From an uncultured Lachnospiraceae bacterium (lineage in GTDB: Bacteria > Bacillota_A > Clostridia > Lachnospirales > Lachnospiraceae), in assembly GCA_902767195.1 (NCBI GenBank), contig CACXGS010000327.1, positions 1-7,699 on the forward strand: a DNA stretch of 7,699 nucleotides, in the 5' to 3' direction. The translations under genes and the position numbers were made by a program. Each line of letters opens with the position of its first letter. Position 1 is the stretch's first letter. Below, in pieces: positions 1 through 5,712 of the stretch. The notes below the pieces were generated by a model. That model was given only the letters and a program-made list of their open reading frames with translations, was not told where the DNA came from and did not search any database.

Positions 1-593
1 CCCGCCTCCCCGTCTATAAGAAGAGCAAGGACCATGTCCTCGGCATCGTGAACATCAAGGATGTATTCATTTTTCACGAGACCCACCGGAACCAGGATTT
101 TGACCTGCGGCGTATTATGAGAAAGCCTTTCTTCACCTACGAGTTCCAGAAGACGGCGGCCCTCATGGATGAAATGCGCAGCAACTCCATCAGTTTTGCC
201 GTGGTCCTTGATGAGTACGGTGTTACAGCCGGCCTTGTCACCATGGAAGATCTGATCGAGGAAATCATCGGAGATATCCGGGATGAGTTTGATGAGGACG
301 AGGAGAATATGATCCGCAAGGTAGGGGACGGGGAATATGTGATCGAGGGAAGTACCAGGATCGATGATATCAACGACCGGCTGGGAACGGAGATCGAATC
401 CGGCGAATATGATTCGATAGGAGGGCATATGATCGGCCTTCTTGACCATATACCCGAGGAGGGAGAGACCGTCATGGAAGGGAATCTCCTCTTCTGCGCC
501 CATAAGATGGACGCCAACCGCATCGAAACGGTTTATATGAAGATCACTGAAGACTACAATTACGGAAAGGATAACCTGTCACATGATCACTGA
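1..593 (+). CDS. HlyC/CorC-family CBS-domain transporter-like protein, C-terminal part (5' truncated)
   Basis: The open frame enters from the window edge; the first complete codon is at position 3 and reads RLPVYKKSKDHVLGIVNIKD, typical of the end of the first CBS motif in this family. A second CBS motif follows (FAVVLDEYGVTAGLVTMEDL, about 190-250). It is followed by an acidic linker (DEFDEDEEN) and a C-terminal CorC_HlyC domain (about 310-550) with the family pattern GEYVIEGSTRIDDIN...DSIGGHMIGLLDHIP. The N-terminal CNNM membrane domain would lie upstream, so 196 residues are visible. Family members are membrane proteins linked to divalent-cation (Mg/Co) efflux or homeostasis, with cytosolic CBS domains as nucleotide-responsive regulators; the substrate here is unknown. 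A GTG at 48 is internal and not the start. The stop overlaps the next gene by 11 bp, which suggests translational coupling. Confidence 0.9.
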   Translation, partial: RLPVYKKSKDHVLGIVNIKDVFIFHETHRNQDFDLRRIMRKPFFTYEFQKTAALMDEMRSNSISFAVVLDEYGVTAGLVTMEDLIEEIIGDIRDEFDEDEENMIRKVGDGEYVIEGSTRIDDINDRLGTEIESGEYDSIGGHMIGLLDHIPEEGETVMEGNLLFCAHKMDANRIETVYMKITEDYNYGKDNLSHDH

Positions 594-3387
594 CAAACAA
601 AGACAGAGAGATTTTGAATACGAAGCGGATTACCAGACCAAAAGCCGCTATAACCCGGAACAGTGGCGGGGAATCATAAGCTCCGGGCAGATCGATGAAT
701 CCTGCGTCGAACTGCTGAAGATGATCTATTCCTCCTTCAATCATGTGGCCACCCTTCTCCAGCTTTCCTTCCATAAAGAAGTAAGCCAGGAAGACGTTCT
801 CAACACTCTGAACAAGGCCGGACACATTCTGGGTGAAGCCAATGAACTGGAACCGGAAGTGGATTTCTCCGGCAATGAATACTGGTGGTATCTTTTCTGC
901 TGGGGCAAGGAAACCGATGACAAGGTTCTGGAATTTAAGCTTCAGCCGGAGCTCTCTGAGGCGGTCAGCAGTCTCTGGCCTGAGCTGGAAGAAGCCTACT
1001 ATGCTTTTATGAATGACGCGGAGAGGAGCCTTCAGATCCGTTACAGCCAGGAGGATGCTGTATGGATTGCGGCCTCCGTTCTTCTTTATGAGAAATATTA
1101 TCGCTATCCCGGCATTACCACAGACGATATCCTTCTGATGCAATACGAAGTCCAGACCCGGGCCCAGCGGATCTTCGGCCAGGATGTGGACACTGTGGTC
1201 ATCAACCAGATCTGCAATGCCGACGAGCGGGGACACCGCTATAATTACCTTCGGGATATGTACAAGTATTACCGGGTACCCTTCCCGGGAGAGTTTGACG
1301 GAGACCGGGAGAGACCGGATCCGGAGGAGCTTGATTACAGCGCCTACATATACAGTCTGTTTGGCTATATGACGATTGAGAAGCTTTACGACTTCATTTC
1401 CCATGAATATGCTCATCTGGTGGATGAGTCTTATGTGGACCTGACCAATGCCAACGGATTTGTCCGGCTGGCAGCTTTCCTGTCCCGCCAGGGAGGGAAG
1501 AGCCTTTCACCCGATGACACTTCAGAGAAGGCCGCCGGATTCCGGATTGACGGAGCGGACTGTGTGGAGACTTTCCGCATGATCGGGGATTCCCTGATTG
1601 CAGAGTATCCCAGCTTTTCCTATCTTTCCAGAGGCGAGTGGTACCTGGAGCAGGAAGAAAAGATTGCCCCCGCCCTTGAGGACCGGCTGCTCATTGAGAG
1701 CAGAAAGCACACCGGCGCTTACGTAGCGATCCGCACGGTGACAGAAGGGGATAATGTCAACATCGAGACTTCTCTCCATCTTCCCTGGATAGAAGGGGAT
1801 TCCGCTGACAGCGGATTTATGGAAGACATTCGGGAGAAATGTGACAAACTGGTCCTGATGACATCCGCTCCCTTCCAGGTGGAGATCACGGAAGCAGGCA
1901 GTGACGACCCGGTTTCTGCCGGCAAAAAGATCCGGGCCTTCGTCCTCTATTCCTACGATGAGTTCAAGACCATGAAGGAGGAGGACATCATCGGCCTTTT
2001 CGGAGGATCTCTGCAGATCTTTGCATCCTACTACACGGATATCTGCCAGAACTATTATCCCCGGGATGGGGAAGATGCCTCCGAAACACCGGCAGCTGAC
2101 CCGGATAAAGAAACCGCTTCCTCGGGAACAAACACTTCCCTGGAAGACAGCCTGAAGGCAGCTCTCGGATCCAGGCTGACCATCCGGCAGGGGTCCGATA
2201 CGCCGGGACCAACGGTGCGATACCGGGAGATTCCCGACAATCCTTCCACCGACTACATTACCAAAGCCCTGCAGGGTGTCGGAAGCCGGCAGGATAGTAC
2301 AGAGAATTATACAGAGCAGCCCAAAGTCTCCCAAGGTTACGGAGGCCGCCGGGAAACAGCAGAAGAGCCTGTTCCCGTGAGCCGGCCGGACCGGGTAAAG
2401 ATTCCGCCTTCTACCCATCCTGACCGGGCAGATCAGAGTTTTCGTCTCTTCCCTAAAAACACACTGATCAAGGGACCCATGAAGACCCGCAAGTTCCACG
2501 AGGCCATCATGACCACGGTGGGGATCATTGAGGGGAAGGATATCGGCACCCTGGGACTGGAACCGGTTCCGGATATCCTGGAACATTTTAAAGAGTATGA
2601 GGAGGCCGGAAGAATTCTCCATATCGCCTGTCCCGACCTGGGAGAGAGCGGCTACGAGAGCTTTGTGGAAAACGCTGACATGCAGGACGGAATCTTCAAG
2701 ACCTTTGCCAACCGGTGCGGACAGGGCCGTTACGTAGTTCTGATGGAGGAAGTCGACCTGAACTGGAGACACCTTTTCGGTGATACCTCCGTTTTGCTCC
2801 GCCCCAATCGAAGGGAGGGAGCAAGCAGTGAGACGATCATCACCCTGCGATACTCCGGAGAGTCCTTCCGGCTCCCGTCCAACCTTTACATAGTAGGCAC
2901 CTGTGATTCGGTGGTCTGTGAGGATACCATCCTGAGTGCTGTTGATTATGATTTTTATATCCGTCCGGTTTCTCCGGAACCCGGAGTGCTGCATACCATG
3001 CGTGTTGCAGGAATCTCCCTGGAACGTCTCATGCGTGCAATGAACACCAGAATCTCCTACTTCCTGGGACCGGATTACCAGCTGGGAGAAGGCTTCTTCC
3101 TCTCCTCATCCGAGAGAGATGCCCTGGCCTCCCTGGCCAGAGCCTTCCGGGAACAGATCCTGCCGATCCTGGAGAAATGGTTTAACGGAGATATTGAGAG
3201 TATCCGATATGTTCTCGGAGACAATGGAAAGACCAGAAATGATACCATCTTCTACCGTGAGATTCCCTTCCGGGACTCCCTCTTTAAAGGGCAGCTTCCC
3301 GATTCCTTTGACACAGGCCGGCGAATCTACGAGCTGAATGAAGATGCTTTCATGAACCCGAGAAGCTATATCACGATATATGAGTAA
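583..3387 (+). CDS. Large protein with degenerate McrB-like AAA+ domain (probable pseudo-NTPase)
   Basis: This is a 934-residue protein. Residues 1-490 are mostly helical and acidic and I do not recognise them; residues 340-490 may distantly resemble the DUF3578 N-terminal domain of some McrB proteins, a weak guess. Residues 495-615 are a low-complexity, probably disordered linker rich in S, T, P, G, D and E. Residues 618-934 follow the McrB AAA+ core in order: a P-loop equivalent GPMKTRKF (631-638), IIEGKD, FKEYEEAGRI, YESFVENADMQDGIFK, a Walker B equivalent VVLMEEVDLN (718-727), YSGESFRLPSNLYIVGT, a sensor-1 equivalent GTCDSV (772-777), LPILEKWFNGDIESIRYVLGD (split over 860-880) and a McrB-type C-terminus MNPRSYITIYE. 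McrB is the GTP-hydrolysing motor of McrBC restriction. Here the P-loop glycines and Ser/Thr, the Walker B Asp, the sensor-1 Asn and the RRR arginines are replaced, so a structural or regulatory role without catalysis is more likely. The ATG at 583 lies 12 nt after GGAAAGG inside the upstream gene, and no mcrC is adjacent. The frame is intact, arguing against simple decay. Confidence 0.82.
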   Translation: MITDKQRQRDFEYEADYQTKSRYNPEQWRGIISSGQIDESCVELLKMIYSSFNHVATLLQLSFHKEVSQEDVLNTLNKAGHILGEANELEPEVDFSGNEYWWYLFCWGKETDDKVLEFKLQPELSEAVSSLWPELEEAYYAFMNDAERSLQIRYSQEDAVWIAASVLLYEKYYRYPGITTDDILLMQYEVQTRAQRIFGQDVDTVVINQICNADERGHRYNYLRDMYKYYRVPFPGEFDGDRERPDPEELDYSAYIYSLFGYMTIEKLYDFISHEYAHLVDESYVDLTNANGFVRLAAFLSRQGGKSLSPDDTSEKAAGFRIDGADCVETFRMIGDSLIAEYPSFSYLSRGEWYLEQEEKIAPALEDRLLIESRKHTGAYVAIRTVTEGDNVNIETSLHLPWIEGDSADSGFMEDIREKCDKLVLMTSAPFQVEITEAGSDDPVSAGKKIRAFVLYSYDEFKTMKEEDIIGLFGGSLQIFASYYTDICQNYYPRDGEDASETPAADPDKETASSGTNTSLEDSLKAALGSRLTIRQGSDTPGPTVRYREIPDNPSTDYITKALQGVGSRQDSTENYTEQPKVSQGYGGRRETAEEPVPVSRPDRVKIPPSTHPDRADQSFRLFPKNTLIKGPMKTRKFHEAIMTTVGIIEGKDIGTLGLEPVPDILEHFKEYEEAGRILHIACPDLGESGYESFVENADMQDGIFKTFANRCGQGRYVVLMEEVDLNWRHLFGDTSVLLRPNRREGASSETIITLRYSGESFRLPSNLYIVGTCDSVVCEDTILSAVDYDFYIRPVSPEPGVLHTMRVAGISLERLMRAMNTRISYFLGPDYQLGEGFFLSSSERDALASLARAFREQILPILEKWFNGDIESIRYVLGDNGKTRNDTIFYREIPFRDSLFKGQLPDSFDTGRRIYELNEDAFMNPRSYITIYE
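2434..3384 (+). other. McrB-type AAA+ domain with altered catalytic motifs
   Basis: This sub-region covers residues 618-934 of the large protein. Compared with the usual McrB pattern, GPPGTGKTY is GPMKTRKFH (631-639): the lysine position is kept, the two later glycines become K and R, and the Thr becomes Phe. The usual DEINRGN is EEVDLNW (722-728), sensor-1 GTMNTAD is GTCDSVV (772-778), and ALRRRF is AVDYDF (786-791). The non-catalytic scaffold, including NLYIVGT, MNTRISYFLG and the C-terminal SYITIY, stays close to the family. The contrast between a kept scaffold and a lost active site is seen directly; loss of hydrolysis is inferred. Confidence 0.75.
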
Positions 3388-3406
3388 CAAGCAGAAATTA
3401 TGACAG

Positions 3407-3428
3407 GATGTCCCCTGGAAAGGACATC
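3407..3428 (+). repeat. Inverted repeat between the McrB-like gene and the NlpC/P60 gene
   Basis: GATGTCC (3407-3413) and GGACATC (3422-3428) form a 7-bp perfect stem around an 8-nt loop in the 59-nt gap between stop and start. No T-run follows, so it is not a convincing intrinsic terminator. It could be an RNA hairpin that stabilises or processes the transcript, or a small operator. No clear promoter was seen in this gap, so read-through from upstream is possible. Confidence 0.4.
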
Positions 3429-3446
3429 AAAGATTTGGAGGTTATG

Positions 3447-3950
3447 ATGCGTAAACAATTAAAAAAGGGATTACTGTGCCTGTTGACTGCTGCCCTGATG
3501 TGGGGAGCCATGTTCTCCTTCTCTGAAGCGGATACATACTATGCCACTACTGTATCGGGCTACAGGGTAACAAAGGTCAAAAAGGTGAAACTTAGAATGA
3601 CAAAAGGGCAAAAAGTAGTCCGCTATGCTCTCCGCTTTCTGGGCAATCCCTACGAATACGGGGGAACCAGTCTCACCAACGGAACCGATTGCTCCGGCTT
3701 TACCATGAAGATTTTCCGGCATTTCGGCAAAAATATTCCCCGGACTTCATCTTCTCAGAGAAGCGCGGGGAAACGGGTCAAGAGTCTTCGCAAGGCAAAA
3801 CCCGGCGACCTGATCTGTTATGACGGCCATGTTGCCATCTATATGGGCAAGAACCGGGTCATCCATGCCAGCAATGAGCGGGACGGCATAAAGATCACGA
3901 AAAACGCTGCTTACAGACATATTGTCTCCATCCGGCGAATTGTGCGTTAG
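3447..3950 (+). CDS. Secreted NlpC/P60-family peptidoglycan endopeptidase
   Basis: The protein has 167 residues. The N-terminus is a signal peptide: basic MRKQLKK, a hydrophobic stretch (LLCLLTAALMWGAMF) and a likely cleavage after SFSEA near residue 28. A short basic linker precedes an NlpC/P60 domain (about 52-167) with the catalytic Cys in TDCSGF (C82), the His in DGHVAIYMG (H128) and the third polar residue in IHAS (H140). KPGDLICY before the His motif is also typical. Such enzymes cut D-Glu-meso-DAP type bonds in cell-wall peptides outside the cell. There is no SH3 or LysM wall-binding domain, so it is a minimal member. The start was chosen because GGAGG (3437-3441) lies 5 nt before the ATG at 3447; the in-frame ATGs at 3444 and 3408 are less well placed. 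It lies 59 nt downstream of the McrB-like gene and converges with the NUDIX gene. Confidence 0.9.
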   Translation: MRKQLKKGLLCLLTAALMWGAMFSFSEADTYYATTVSGYRVTKVKKVKLRMTKGQKVVRYALRFLGNPYEYGGTSLTNGTDCSGFTMKIFRHFGKNIPRTSSSQRSAGKRVKSLRKAKPGDLICYDGHVAIYMGKNRVIHASNERDGIKITKNAAYRHIVSIRRIVR

Positions 3951-3954
3951 CCGG

Positions 3955-3994
3955 TTAAGATATACCGGACGTCATTAATCGGACGTCATCTTAA
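3955..3994. repeat. Nested inverted/direct repeat at the convergent gene ends
   Basis: TTAAGAT (3955-3961) pairs with ATCTTAA (3988-3994), and inside it the palindrome GACGTC occurs twice (3968-3973 and 3982-3987) so that the copies also pair. CGGACGTCAT is a 10-bp direct repeat (3966-3975 and 3980-3989). The structure spans the 24-bp gap between the NlpC/P60 stop and the NUDIX stop and enters the NUDIX coding end. It could act as a weak bidirectional terminator for the convergent genes, but neither side has a T-tract. Confidence 0.45.
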
Positions 3995-4469
3995 GAAAAC
4001 GAAGAAGGAACTTTTCAGCGAGCGATCCGTCGGCGATCGATCTCGCTGCCTCCTTCCGGGGGAACCACCTGCAGCTGTCGATCTCCTTCTCCGAAACATG
4101 GGACAGGTCTTCCGTATCCGCCACACAGGAGAAGTTCAGCATCAAAGTGTTGGAAGGCGGGAAGTATTCACTCTTCTCAAAATGTACCGAATGAACGTCA
4201 ATACCGATCTCTTCCTTCACTTCCCGGATCACGGTATCTTCCGCATTCTCTCCCTTGTTAATGTAACCCGCCACAAGAATATACCGGTCTTTGCCATACT
4301 GCTTGATCAGCAGTATTTTTTTTCGGTCCGGACTCTGGATCTCCACACTGACTGCCACGGAGAAAACCGGGAAACGAAACTGACCGCAGGTCTCACAGTA
4401 GGGAATCTCTCCCTCGTCCTCCAGGTAGCGGGTGATAAGTTTTGTACCGCATTCCATACAATGTTTCAT
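3975..4469 (-). CDS. NUDIX hydrolase with N-terminal zinc ribbon (NudC-like)
   Basis: The protein has 164 residues. It opens with a zinc ribbon: CMEC (C4, C7) and CETC (C25, C28). The NUDIX fold follows, with a complete Nudix box from G68 to I90 that fits GX5EX7REUXEEXGU exactly (GYINKGE...REVKEEIGI); the glutamates bind the catalytic metal. The ribbon plus Nudix order is that of NudC NADH pyrophosphatases, which hydrolyse NAD(H) and de-NAD RNA caps. The long NudC N-terminal domain is absent, and the diagnostic SQPWPFPxS motif is present only as SEYFPPSNTLM (100-110). The substrate therefore cannot be assumed to be NADH. The start ATG (4467-4469) has AAGGAG 9 nt upstream and its own promoter. 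It converges with the NlpC/P60 gene. Confidence 0.88.
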   Translation of the reverse strand: MKHCMECGTKLITRYLEDEGEIPYCETCGQFRFPVFSVAVSVEIQSPDRKKILLIKQYGKDRYILVAGYINKGENAEDTVIREVKEEIGIDVHSVHFEKSEYFPPSNTLMLNFSCVADTEDLSHVSEKEIDSCRWFPRKEAARSIADGSLAEKFLLRFLKMTSD

Positions 4470-4514
4470 GATTATTCACTCCTTATATCGCTAATTCACG
4501 TCTTTATATTATAA

Positions 4515-4543
4515 AATATAATAGCAAATACCATTCATGTCAA
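4515..4543 (-). promoter_or_regulatory. Sigma-A promoter of the NUDIX gene
   Basis: Read on the minus strand, a perfect -35 TTGACA (4543-4538) is followed after 17 bp by a -10 TATATT (4520-4515). This predicts a start near 4508 and a leader of about 40 nt before the NUDIX ATG. Confidence 0.7.
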
Positions 4544-4683
4544 AAGGGTATGCAAAAACCAACCCTGTATTTAAGCCGATTTTTTGCAAATAATCGTCTG
4601 ACTATTCTGAATATTATTCCCCCAACAATTCACTATTTTTATGTTTTTGACAAAATTTCTTAATAATTTTCTGCAAAAAATAT
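4544..4683. other. AT-rich divergent intergenic region upstream of two promoters
   Basis: The interval from the NUDIX start to the small ORF is about 340 bp. It holds the minus-strand NUDIX promoter, this AT-rich core and then the plus-strand promoter and leader of the small ORF. In the core, TGCAAAAA occurs at 4551-4558 and 4672-4680 and inverted at 4580-4588. AGGGT/ACCCT (4545-4549, 4562-4566) can form a short hairpin. TTGACA at 4647-4652 has no properly spaced -10. No coding potential was seen. The repeats could be regulator sites, but base composition alone could produce them. Confidence 0.4.
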
Positions 4684-4712
4684 CTGACAACTTACTGTTT
4701 CTATGCTAAAAT
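4684..4712 (+). promoter_or_regulatory. Sigma-A promoter (extended -10) of the small ORF unit
   Basis: CTGACA (4684-4689), a 17-bp spacer and TAAAAT (4707-4712), with TGC just before the -10 as in an extended -10 element. The predicted transcription start is about 4719, giving a leader of about 90 nt before the small ORF. Confidence 0.65.
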
Positions 4713-4730
4713 ACTAATAGAAGCTGTTTC

Positions 4731-4771
4731 GATACCGGCTTGGGGAAACGCCCTCCTTTCCCCTGCCGATC
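4731..4771 (+). promoter_or_regulatory. Stable leader hairpin upstream of the small ORF
   Basis: The predicted leader can fold as GAT (4731-4733), CGGC (4736-4739) and GGGGAAA (4742-4748), pairing respectively with ATC (4769-4771), GCCG (4765-4768) and TTTCCCC (4757-4763). That is 14 base pairs with small internal loops and an 8-nt apical loop. An alternative pairing, GTTTC (4726-4730 region) with GAAAC (4745-4749), would break it. No T-run follows, so it is not a standard terminator. It does not match a riboswitch class I recognise. Confidence 0.5.
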
Positions 4772-4808
4772 TGTTTAATTAAAGATTCAATGCAAAGGTG
4801 GTGTTATT

Positions 4809-4916
4809 ATGGATTACAAGAAGAGAATTATTCAGCTGATCAACGGCATAGATGATACCGACGCTTTGCGTCGCATCTATAATTTTATTACTACCTGGTT
4901 CAAGAAAGTGGCATGA
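4809..4916 (+). CDS. 35-residue small protein of unknown function
   Basis: The ATG at 4809 lies 7 nt after AAAGGTGG (4794-4801) and runs 35 codons to TGA. The product starts MDYKKRIIQLINGIDD and ends FITTWFKKVA. It looks like two amphipathic helices (about 3-13 and 17-33) joined by an acidic GIDDTD turn, with basic ends and no secretion signal. It sits alone between its own promoter and a strong terminator 31 nt past the stop. Small helical ORFs of this look occur in Clostridia, in my recollection, but I cannot name a family or function. The product has too many charged residues for a typical type I membrane toxin. The transcript could also act as a small RNA. Confidence 0.68.
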   Translation: MDYKKRIIQLINGIDDTDALRRIYNFITTWFKKVA

Positions 4917-4946
4917 GAAATGCCTGACATAAGGAATTTTTTTGAT

Positions 4947-4980
4947 GCCGTGCGACTTTTTTCGCACGGCTTTTTTTCTT
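4947..4980 (+). terminator. Intrinsic terminator of the small ORF unit
   Basis: GCCGTGCGA (4947-4955) and TCGCACGGC (4962-4970) form a perfect 9-bp stem with a 6-nt loop, followed by TTTTTTTCTT (4971-4980). This is a textbook Rho-independent terminator. Its last bases overlap the -35 box of the next promoter. Confidence 0.93.
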
Positions 4981-5007
4981 GACCGGAATGTGTGAACCAT
5001 TTATACT
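4979..5007 (+). promoter_or_regulatory. Sigma-A promoter of the EutL-like pair
   Basis: TTGACC (4979-4984), a 17-bp spacer and TATACT (5002-5007) give a start near 5014 and a leader of about 42 nt. The first two bases of the -35 box are the end of the preceding terminator's T-tract. Confidence 0.68.
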
Positions 5008-5025
5008 GTTTTATAGGAAATAATA

Positions 5026-5042
5026 CGGGAAATTCCCGGGAA
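5026..5042 (+). repeat. Overlapping palindromes in the EutL-pair leader
   Basis: CGGGAA-A-TTCCCG (5026-5038) overlaps TTCCCGGGAA (5033-5042), giving GGGAA/TTCCC/GGGAA just before the ribosome binding site AAAGGAAG (5041-5048). The loops are too short for good RNA hairpins, so a dimeric repressor operator is the more natural reading. No regulator is identified. Confidence 0.35.
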
Positions 5043-5055
5043 AGGAAGATCACTG

Positions 5056-5712
5056 ATGCGCCAACCGATTAGTGCTCATACCAATATACAGAAGCTGATT
5101 CCCAACGTCAGCCCCAAATACAGAGAACAGCTGGATATTCCGGAAGACCACGAAAGTGTCGGCCTGATCAGCTGCGATAACGAAGAGGTCCTCTATCTGG
5201 CACTGGACGACGCCACTAAGAAGGCCCGGATCCGTGTCAGCCGTGTTCAATCCGCCTATGTAGGAGGACGGAATTCCGCCAATATTTTTAAAGACGCTTC
5301 CATGGCCATCATCTCCGGCCCCAAAGTACAGGATGTCAAAAGCGGCCTGTCCCACATCGAGGATTATGTGAACCGTCACTGCTGCCATTATGCGTCACAG
5401 TCTGATCCGGAGATTACCTACTATGCTGCCTGGACCCCCCGTGCCGGTCTTTATATGAGGGACCGTCTGGGTGTTCCGGAAGGAACGGCTTACTGCCTAC
5501 TCTCCTCCACTCCCATGGAGAGCACCTACGCTCTGGATGCTGCCATGAAGGCAAGCAACACGGAGCTGGCCGAGATGTCGGAGATTTTCACCAGTGACAA
5601 CAAGATATTCGCCTTCCTGACAGGAACGGAATCTGCCTGCCGGTCTGCGGTGGAGGCCTACTGTGCCGCCATTGACCGCTTTGCCGCCAATCCGATGACA
5701 CTGGAGGTGTAA
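5056..5712 (+). CDS. EutL-like tandem-BMC-domain shell protein, copy 1
   Basis: The protein has 218 residues, the length of EutL (about 219). Landmarks follow EutL in order: PEDHESVGLISCDNEEVLYL (30-49), LDDATKKARIRV (50-61), an AYVGG segment (68-71), a second half with YYAAWTPRAGLYMRDR (122-137), AYCLLSSTPMESTYALDAAMK (split over 145-165) and LTGTESACRSA (188-198). EutL is a trimeric shell protein with two circularly permuted BMC domains that tiles microcompartment facets and has a gated pore. The acids I recall as ethanolamine ligands in E. coli EutL (D45, E83) align here with E43 and A81. The ribosome binding site AAAGGAAG lies 7 nt before the ATG. It is the first gene of a two-gene operon; no other eut gene is in the window. 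It is the more divergent copy, with CCH at 109-111. Confidence 0.88.
   Translation: MRQPISAHTNIQKLIPNVSPKYREQLDIPEDHESVGLISCDNEEVLYLALDDATKKARIRVSRVQSAYVGGRNSANIFKDASMAIISGPKVQDVKSGLSHIEDYVNRHCCHYASQSDPEITYYAAWTPRAGLYMRDRLGVPEGTAYCLLSSTPMESTYALDAAMKASNTELAEMSEIFTSDNKIFAFLTGTESACRSAVEAYCAAIDRFAANPMTLEV

Noticed and set aside
544..1416. 290-codon minus-strand open frame opposite the McrB-like gene
   Set aside because: It is antisense to a gene with clear domain signatures and a coupled start, has no recognisable product or ribosome binding site, and fits the usual mirror effect of codon bias.
1402..1416. HEYAH (residues 274-278 of the McrB-like protein) as a HExxH zinc-protease motif
   Set aside because: The local pattern fits HExxH, but no third ligand or other peptidase context was recognised and a short motif can arise by chance.
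1522..2994. 490-codon minus-strand open frame opposite the McrB-like gene
   Set aside because: The length is notable, but the translation has no family motifs and the sense strand carries the McrB signatures, so it is a shadow frame.
583..3387. Active McrBC restriction system
   Set aside because: All nucleotide-handling motifs are altered and no McrC-like nuclease gene lies on either side.
3408..3446. Upstream ATG 3408 or 3444 as the NlpC/P60 start
   Set aside because: 3408 has no good ribosome binding site and would bury the signal peptide behind 13 extra residues; 3444 is only 2 nt from GGAGG. ATG 3447 fits best.
4098..4514. 138-codon plus-strand open frame over the NUDIX gene
   Set aside because: It is antisense to a gene with a perfect Nudix box, zinc ribbon, promoter and ribosome binding site, and its product has no recognisable features.
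4647..4652. TTGACA as a second -35 box upstream of the small ORF
   Set aside because: At 16-18 bp downstream there is only TCTGCA-like sequence, not a -10 element.
4689..4980. Small-ORF unit as a type I toxin-antitoxin module
   Set aside because: The peptide has many charged residues spread throughout and lacks a single hydrophobic membrane span, and no convincing overlapping antisense RNA promoter was seen.
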